This document shows positions 29,001 through 38,000 of a DNA stretch of 64,000 bases, in pieces. The DNA comes from Litorimonas sp965205225 (lineage in GTDB: Bacteria > Pseudomonadota > Alphaproteobacteria > Caulobacterales > Maricaulaceae). The translations under genes and the position numbers were made by a program. Position 1 is the first letter of the stretch; each line of letters begins with the position of its first letter. The stretch covers positions 1,860,001-1,924,000 of the forward strand of contig CBDBFZ010000003.1 in assembly GCA_965205225.1 (NCBI GenBank), in the 5' to 3' direction. The notes under the pieces were generated by a model that was not told the origin of the DNA, did no database searches, and saw only the letters and a list, made by a program, of their open reading frames with translations.

Positions 29001-32000
29001 GCCCCGATGATCAGATCATCATAGCCGTCGCCATTGACATCCCCCGCCGACGACACGGCCCGACCGGACTGGTCATTTGCGTCGATCCCGGTCAAGGTAA
29101 AGCCGTTAGTCCCATTCAGATCGGACAGATCCAGCACGCCCCCTGTGCCCGGCGCGCTTGCCCCGCCATAGACGACATAGGTCTCGCCGGCCCTGCTGAC
29201 CCCATTCGGGGCGGCACTGCTGCCGATGATCAGATCATCATAACCATCGCCATTGACATCGCCTGCCGAGGAAACGGAGACCCCGGAAAAATCATAGGCC
29301 TCGATCCCGGTGAGGATGAAACCGTTACTGCCGTCCAGATCGGACAGATTCAGCACGCCATCCGTGTTCAGCACGCCATCCGTGCCCGGCGCACTCGCCC
29401 CGCCATAGATCACATAAGTCGCGCCAGCATAATTGTTGCCATTCGGGTCAGCCAGATCGGCCCCGATGATCAGATCATCATAGCCGTCGCCATTGACATC
29501 CCCCGCCGAGGAGACAGACCGACCGGATTGGTCACCCCCGTAAATCCCGTTGAGGATAAAGCCATTGCTACCGTCCAGCATGGACAGGTCCAGCACGCCG
29601 TCCGTGCCCGGCGCACTCGCCCCGCCATAGACCACATAAGTCTCGCCGGCAGAACTGCGTCTATTCGGGTCGGCTCTGTTGGCCCCGATGATCAGATCAT
29701 CATAACCGTCGCCATTGACATCCCCCGCCGAGGAGACGGAGAAACCGGAACGGTCACCCGCGTCGATGCCGTTAAGGATGAAGCCGTTGGTCCCGTCCAG
29801 ATCGGACAGATCCAGCACGCCCCCTGTGCCCGGCGCGCTCGCCCCGCCATAGACCACATAGGTCTCGCCCGAGCTGTCCCCATTCGGGTCGGCACTGTTG
29901 GCACCGATGATCAGATCGTCATAACCGTCGCCATTGACATCCCCGGCAGATGAGACGGAGATCCCGGATTGGTCACCTGCGTCGATACCGTTGAGGATAA
30001 AGCCGTTTGTGCCGTCCAGACTGGAAAGAGGGATCAGATCATATTCATCTGTCACTGTGATGGCGACATTGTGGTCCGTGCTATTGGTGCCATCCGACGC
30101 GGTGACGATAATGTCATAGACATTATCCCCGCCATCATCGCCCGGTGCCTCAAAGTCGGGCGCCTCTATAAAACTGACCTCGCCTATATTGGCGTCGATC
30201 GTGAACAGGGCCGCATCCGTCCCGGACAGGCTATAGACCAGCGCATCGCCATCCGCATCCGTCGCCGTCGCCATATAGGCTGCGATCTGATTCTCCGCTA
30301 CGCTGACTGCGGCGGGCGAGGTGAAGACCGGTATATTGTCATTTTCATTCGTCACCGTGATGGCGACATTATGGTCCGTGCTATTGGTGCCATCGGACGC
30401 GGTGACGATAATGTCATAGACATTATCCCCACCATCATCGCCCGGCACTTCAAAGTCGGGTGCCTCTATAAAACTGACCTCGCCTGTAGCGGCGTCGATC
30501 GTGAACAGGGCCGCATCCGTCCCGGACAGGCTGTAGACCAGAGTGTCGCCATCCGCATCCGTCGCCGCCGCCATATAGGCCGCGGTCTGACCCTCCGCCG
30601 CATCGACCGTGGCGGGGGAGGTGAAGATCGGTATCGAGACCACCTGCACCCCCGCCTCAACGCGCAGCTGCGCATTGCCGTCCCTATAGACATTATAGGT
30701 GACGCCGTCCTCCGCCTCCGTCCCGGTCAGGGCGAATGAACTGCCACCCAGATCAACCCTGTCATCCACATCCCCTAGCACGTCGAGGCTCGCCACACCG
30801 CCCTCGCGCTCCTCCGTGACGTCAAATACGGCCTGCGCATCCAGCACCAGGCTGTTGGCCCCTGTGCCGGACAGGTCAAACACCTCCACACTGTCCACGC
30901 CAGCATGGCCCGGGCCCGTCAGGTCGAGCGCTAGGCCAGCCCCGTCCAGCACCAGCCGGTCAGCGCCCGTGCCACCATCAATCGCCGCAAAGTCAAGGGA
31001 GGTAACGCGTATTGTGTCATCGCCCGCGCCGCCGCGCACCACATCATTCGTGGCAATCGCGGTAAAACTGTCATCGCCGGCATTGCCGGTGAAATTATCC
31101 ACCGCCGCTATGCCCTGCGCCGTGACCGGCGTCAGGCTTTCCGTCCCTGTCGCCCCGCCATAGACGACGTAAGTCTCTCCAGCCGCACTATCCGCCTCGG
31201 TGGCCCCGATGATCAGATCATCATAACCGTCACCATTGACATCGCCCGCCGACGACACGGAAGTGCCGGAAAGGTCACCCGCGTCAATCCCGGTGAGGAT
31301 GAAGCCGTTCGTTCCATCCAGGTCGGACAGATTCAGCGCGCCATTCTCGTCGACCGGCACGCGCGCCCCGCCATAGATCACATAGGTCTCGCCCGAGCTG
31401 TCCCCATTCGGGTCGGCCCTGTTGGCTCCGATGATCAGATCATCATAGCCATCGCCATTGACATCCCCCGCCGATGAGACGGAAGAGCCGGACACGTCAT
31501 TCACGTCAATCCCGGCGAGGGTAAAGCCATTCGTCCCGTCCAGCGCTGACAGATCCAGCACGCCCCCTGTGCCTGGCGCGCTCGCCCCGCCATAGACGAT
31601 ATAGGTCTCGCCGGCAGAACTGTCCCCATTCGGGTCGGCCCCACTGGCCCCGATGATCAGATCATCATAGCCATCGCCATTGACATCCCCCGCTGAGGAG
31701 ACGGACACGCCGGAATAGTCACCCCCGTCACTCCCGGTGAGGATGAAGCCATTCGTGCCGTCCAGCGCTGACAGATCGAGAACGCCTCCTGTGCCTGGCG
31801 CGTTCGCGCCGCCATAGATCACATAGGTCTCGCCCGAGCTGTTCCCATTCGGGTCGGCCCTATTGGCTCCGATGATCAGATCATCATAACCATCGCCATT
31901 AACATCCCCCGCCGATGATACGGAGATACCGGAATTGTCACCCCCATCGATGCCGGTGAGGATAAAGCCGTTCGTCCCGTCCAGCGCCCCGAGATCCAGC

Positions 32001-35000
32001 ACGCCATCCGTGCCCGGCGCGCTCGCCCCGCCATAGACGATATAGGTTGCGCCAGCTTCACTGTCGGCCCCATCGGCCCCGATGATCAGATCATCATAAC
32101 CATCGCCATTGACATCCCCCGCCGAGGAAACGGAAGAGCCGGAATTGTCACCCGCGTCGATGCCGTTGAGGATGAAGCCATTCGTGCCGTCCAGATCGGA
32201 CAGATCGAAAACGCCATCCTCGCCCGGCGCGCTTGCCCCGCCATAGACGACATAGGTCTCGCCAGCCCGGCTGTCCCCATTCGGGTCGGCCCCAAAGACC
32301 CCGATGATCAGATCATCATAGCCGTCGCCATTAACATCCCCCGCCGAGGAGACGGAAGAACCGGAATAGTCAAACGCGTCGATCCCGGTCAGGATGAAGC
32401 CGTTACTGCCGTCCAGTACCCCTAGATCCAGCTCGCCCGCCGTGCCCGGCGCGCTCGCCCCGCCATAGACGACATAGGTCTCGCCGACAAACCTGTCCCT
32501 ATTCAGGTAGGCTCTATTGGCCCCGATGATCAGATCGCCATAGCCGTCGCCATTGACATCCCCCGCCAACGATACGGAAAAGCCGGATTGGTCACCTGCG
32601 TCGATCCCGTTGAGTATAAAGCCGTTACTGCCGTCCAGACTGGAGAGGGGAACCAAATCATTGACATCCGTTACCGTGATGGCGACATTGTGGTTCGTGC
32701 TATTGATGCCATCCGACGCGGTCACGGTGATGTCATAGACATTATCCCCGCCATCATCGCCCGGTGCCTCAAAGTCGGGCGCCTCTATAAAACTGACCTC
32801 GCCTGTATCGGCATCAATCGTGAACAGGGCCGAATCCGTCCCGGACAGGCTATAGACCAGCGCATCGCCATCCGCATCCGTCGCCGCCGCCATATAGGCT
32901 GCAGTCTGGTTCTCTTGCGCGTTGGCCGTGGCGGGCGAGGTGAAGACCGGTATATTATCATTGTCATTCGTCACCCTGATGGCGACATTATGGTCCGTAC
33001 TATTGGTACCATCGGACGCGGTGACGATAATGTCATAGACATTATCCCCGCCATCATCGCCCGGCGCCTCAAAGTCGGGCGCCTCTATAAAACTGACCTC
33101 GCCTGTATCGGTATCGATCGTGAACAGGGCCGCATCCGTCCCGGACAGGCTATAGACTAGAGTGTCGCCATCCGCATCCGTCGCCGCCGCCTCATAGGCC
33201 ACGGTCTGGTTCTCCTGCGCGTTGGCCGTGGCGGGCGAGGTGAAGGTCGGGGCATTGTCATTGTCACTCGTCACCCTGATGGCGACATTATGGTCCGTGC
33301 TATTGATGCCATCGGACGCGGTGACGATAATGTCATAGACATTATCCCCACCATCATCGCCCGGCGCCTCAAAGTCGGGCGCCGCTATAAAACTGACCTC
33401 GCCTGTATTGGCATCAATCGTGAACAGGGCCGCATCCGTCCCGGACAGGCTATAGACCAGAGTGTCGCCATCCGCATCCGTCGCCGCCGCCATATAGGCT
33501 GCGGTCTGGTTCTCCTGCGCATTGGCCGTGGCGGGCGAGGTGAAGGTCGGGGCATTGTCATTGTCATTCGTCACCGTGATGGCGACCGCCTGCTCTGTGT
33601 CAGTTGCGCCATCGGACACGGTGACGATAATGTCATAGACATTATCCCCGTTCGCGTCGCCCGGCGCCTCAAAGTCGGGCGCCGCTATAAAACTGACCTC
33701 GCCTGTATTGGCATCGATCGTGAACAGGGCCGCATCCGTCCCGGACAGGCTGTAGACTAGAGTGTCGCCATCCGCATCCGTCGCCGCCGCCATATAGGCT
33801 GCGGTCTGGTTCTCCTGCGCATTGGCCGTAGCGGGCGAGGTGAAGACCGGTATATTGTCATTGTCACTCGTCACCGTGATGGCGACATTATGGTCCGTAC
33901 TATTGGTGCCATCGGACGCGGTGACGATAATGTCATAGACATTATCCCCGTTCGCGTCGCCCGGCGCCTCAAAGTCGGGCGCCGCTATAAAACTGACCTC
34001 GCCTGTATTGGCATCAATCGTGAACAAGGCCGCATCCGTCCCGGACAGGCTGTAGACCAGAGTGTCGCCATCCGCATCCGTCGCCGCCGCCATATAGGCT
34101 GCGGTCTGGTTCTCCTGCGCGTTGGCCGTAGCGGGCGAGGTGAAGACCGGTATATTGTCATTGTCATTCGTCACCGTGATGGCGACATTGTGGTCCGTAC
34201 TATTAGTACCATCGGACGCGGTGACGATAATGTCATAGACATTATCCCCACCATCATCGCCCGGCGCCTCAAAGTCGGGCGCCTCTATAAAACTGACCTC
34301 GCCTGTATCGGCATCAATCGTGAACAGGGCCGCATCCGTCCCGGACAGGCTATAGACCAGCGCATTGCCATCCGCATCCGTCGCCGCCGCCTCATAGGCT
34401 GCGGTCTGATTCTCCTGCGCGTTGGCAGCGGCGGGCGAGGTGAAGACCGGTATATTGTCATTGTCATTCGTCACCGTGATGGCGACATTATGGTCCGTAC
34501 TATTGGTACCATCGGACGCGGTGACGATAATGTCATAGACATTATCCCCGCCATCGTCGCCCGGCGCTTCAAAGTCGGGCGCCTCTATAAAACTGACCTC
34601 GCCTGTATCGGCATCAATCGTGAACAAGGCCGCATCCGTCCCGGACAGGCTATAGACTAGAGTGTCGCCATCCGCATCCGTCGCCGCCGCCATATAGGCT
34701 GCAGTCTGGTTCTCCTGCGCGTTGGCCGTAGCGGGCGAGGTGAAGGTCGGTACATTGTCATTGTCATTCGTCACCGTGATGGCGACATTATGGTCCGTAC
34801 TATTGGTGCCATCGGACGCGGTGACGATAATGTCATAGACATTATCCCCGCCATCATCGCCCGGCGCCTCAAAGTCGGGCGCATCTATAAAACTGACCTC
34901 GCCTGTAGCGGCATCAATCGTGAACAAGGCCGCATCCGTCCCGGACAGGCTGTAGACTAGAGTGTCGCCATCCGCATCCGTCGCCGCCGCCTCATAGGCT

Positions 35001-38000
35001 GCGGTCTGGTTCTCCGCTACGCTGACTGCGGCGGGCGAGGTGAAGACCGGTAATGTTGTCGTGCCCGGGATTTGAACCTGCACCCCGTTCTCAATGCGCA
35101 CTTCCGCATTGCCGTCCCTATAGATATTATAGGTGACGCCATCCTCCACCGCCGTCCCGGTCAGGGTGAATGAACTGCCGCTCAGATCAACCCTGTCATC
35201 CGCATCACCCAGCACGTCGAGGCTCGCAACACCGCCGGCGCGCTCCTCCGTGATGTCAAACACGGCCTGCGCGTCCAGCACCAGGCTGTTGGCCCCCGTG
35301 CCGGACAGGTCAAAGACTTCGACACTGTCCACGCCGGCATGGCCCGCCCCAGTCAGATCAAGCGCCAGGCCGGCCCCGTCCAGCACCAATATGTCCTGGC
35401 CCGTGCCGCCATCAATCGCCGCAAAGTCAAGCGCGGTGACGCTGATCATGTCATCGCCGGCCCCGCCGCGCACCACATCATTCGTGGCGATCGCGATAAA
35501 ACTGTCCGCACCAGCATTGCCGGTGAAATTATCCGCCGCCGCCGTGCCTGATGCTGTGACCGGCGTCAGGCTTTCCGTCCCCGTTGCCCCGCCATAGATC
35601 ACATAGGTTTCGCCAGCATTCCTGTTCCCATTCGGGTCACCATAACGGGCCCCGATGATCAGATCATCATAACCGTCGCCATTGACATCCCCCGCCGACG
35701 AGACGGAAAGGCCGGAAAGGTCACCCGCGTCGATCCCGGTCAGGATGAAGCCGTTGGTCCCGTCCAGGTCGGACAGATCCAGCACGCCCCCTATGCCCGG
35801 CGCGCTCGCCCCGCCATAGACGATATAGGTCTCGCCGGCATTACTGTCCCCATCCGGGTCGGCCCCAGAAGCGCCAATGATCAGATCATCATAGCCGTCG
35901 CCATTGACATCCCCCGCCGATGAGACGGAAGAACCGGACTGGTCATCCTCGTTAATACCGGTCAGGGTGAAGCCGTCACTGCCGTTCAGAGTGGAGAGAT
36001 CCAGTACGCCCCCTGTGCCCGGCGCGCTCGCCCCGCCATAGACGATATAGGTCTCGCCGGAATCCCCCCCATTCGGGTCGGCATTCCGGGCCCCGATGAT
36101 CAGATCATCATAGCCATCGCCATTGACATCCCCCGCAGACGAGACGGAAAAGCCGGAATTGTCATAGGCGTCGACCCCGGTCAGGATGAAGCCATTCGTC
36201 CCGTCCAGCGCCGACAGATCCAGCACGCCGTCCGTACCCGGCGCGCTCGCCCCGCCATAGATGATATAGGTCTCGCCGGCATTACTGTCCCCATCCGGGT
36301 CAGCCCCAGAAGCACCAATGATCAGATCATCATAGCCGTCGCCATTGACATCCCCCGCCGATGAGACGGTAGAACCGGAATTGTCATATTCATCAATGCC
36401 GGTAAGGGTAAAGCCGTTGCTGCCGTCCAGCGCCCCGAGATCCAGCACGCCCCCTATGCCCGGCGCACTCGCCCCGCCATAGACGATATAGGTCTCGCCG
36501 GAACTATTCCCATTCGGGTCGGCCCCATAGGCCCCGATAATCAGATCATCATAGCCGTCGCCATTAACATCCCCCGCAGACGAGACGGAAAAGCCGGACC
36601 GGTCACCCGCGTCGATCCCGGTCAGGGCAAAGCCGCGCGTGCCGTCCAGCGTGGATCGATCCAGCACGAGATCTGCGCCCGTCGCTCCGCCATAGACGAC
36701 ATAGGCCTCGCCGGGCCCAGGGGTCGTATCATATTCGCCCTGCACAGCGCCAACCCCAAATGCCCCGATGATCAGATCATCATAACCGTCGCCATTGACA
36801 TCCCCCGCCGAGGAGACGGAAAAGCCGGCATTGTCAAGTTCGTCGATCCCGGCGAGTGTGAAGCCATTGCCGTCCAGCGCCAGCCTCGACAGATCCAGAA
36901 CGCCGTCTGTCCCCGGCGCGCTCGCCCCGCCATAGACGAGATAGGTCTCACCCGAGCCGTCCCCATTCGGGTCGCCACCAGGGGTCCCGATGATCAGATC
37001 ATCATAGCCGTCGCCATTGACATCCCCCGCCGAGACGGAACGGCCGGATTGGTCAATCCGGTCGATCCCGTTGAGGATGAAGCCGTTCGTGCCGTCTAGG
37101 CTGGAGAGGTCCAGGCTGGAGAGGGGAACCAACTCATTGTCATTCGTCACCGTGATGGCGACCGCCTGCTCTGTGTCAGTTGCGCCATCGGACGCGGTGA
37201 CGATAATGTCATAGACATTATCCCCACCATCATCGCCCGGCGCCTCAAAGTCGGGCGCCGCCCTAAAACTGACCTCGCCTGTATCGGCATCAATCGTGAA
37301 CAAGGCCGAATCCGTCCCGGACAGGCTGTAGGCTAGAGTGTCGCCATCCGCATCCGTCGCCGCCGCCATATAGGCTGCGGTCTGGTTCTCCGCTACGCTG
37401 ACTGCGGCGGGCGAGGTGAAGACCGGGGCATTGCCATTTTCACTCGTCACCGTGATGGCGACCGCCTGCTCTGTGTCAGTTGTGCCATCGGACGCGGTGA
37501 CGATAATGTCATAAACATTATCCCCGTTCGCGTCGCCCGGCACCTCAAAGTCGGGCGCCTCTATAAAACTGACCTCGCCTGTAGTGGCATCGATCGTGAA
37601 CAGGGCCGCATCCGTCCCGGACAGGCTATAGACTAGAGTGTCGCCATCCGCATCCGTCGCCGCCGCCATATAGGCTGCGGTCTGGTTCTCCTGCGCGTTG
37701 GCCGTAGCGGGCGAGGTGAAGGTCGGAGCATTGTCATTGTCATTCGTCACCGTGATGGCGACCGCCTGCTCTGTGTCAGTTGCGCCATCCGACGCGGTGA
37801 CGATAATGTCATAGATATTATCCCCGCCATCATCGCCCGGCGCCTCAAAGTCGGGCGCCTCTATAAAACTGACCTCGCCTGTAGCGGCATCGATCGTGAA
37901 CAAGGCCGCATCCGTCCCAGACAGGCTATAGACCAGAGTGTCACCCTCCGCATCCGGTGCTCTATAGGCCGTAATCCGGTTCTCCGCGACGTTGACCCGG

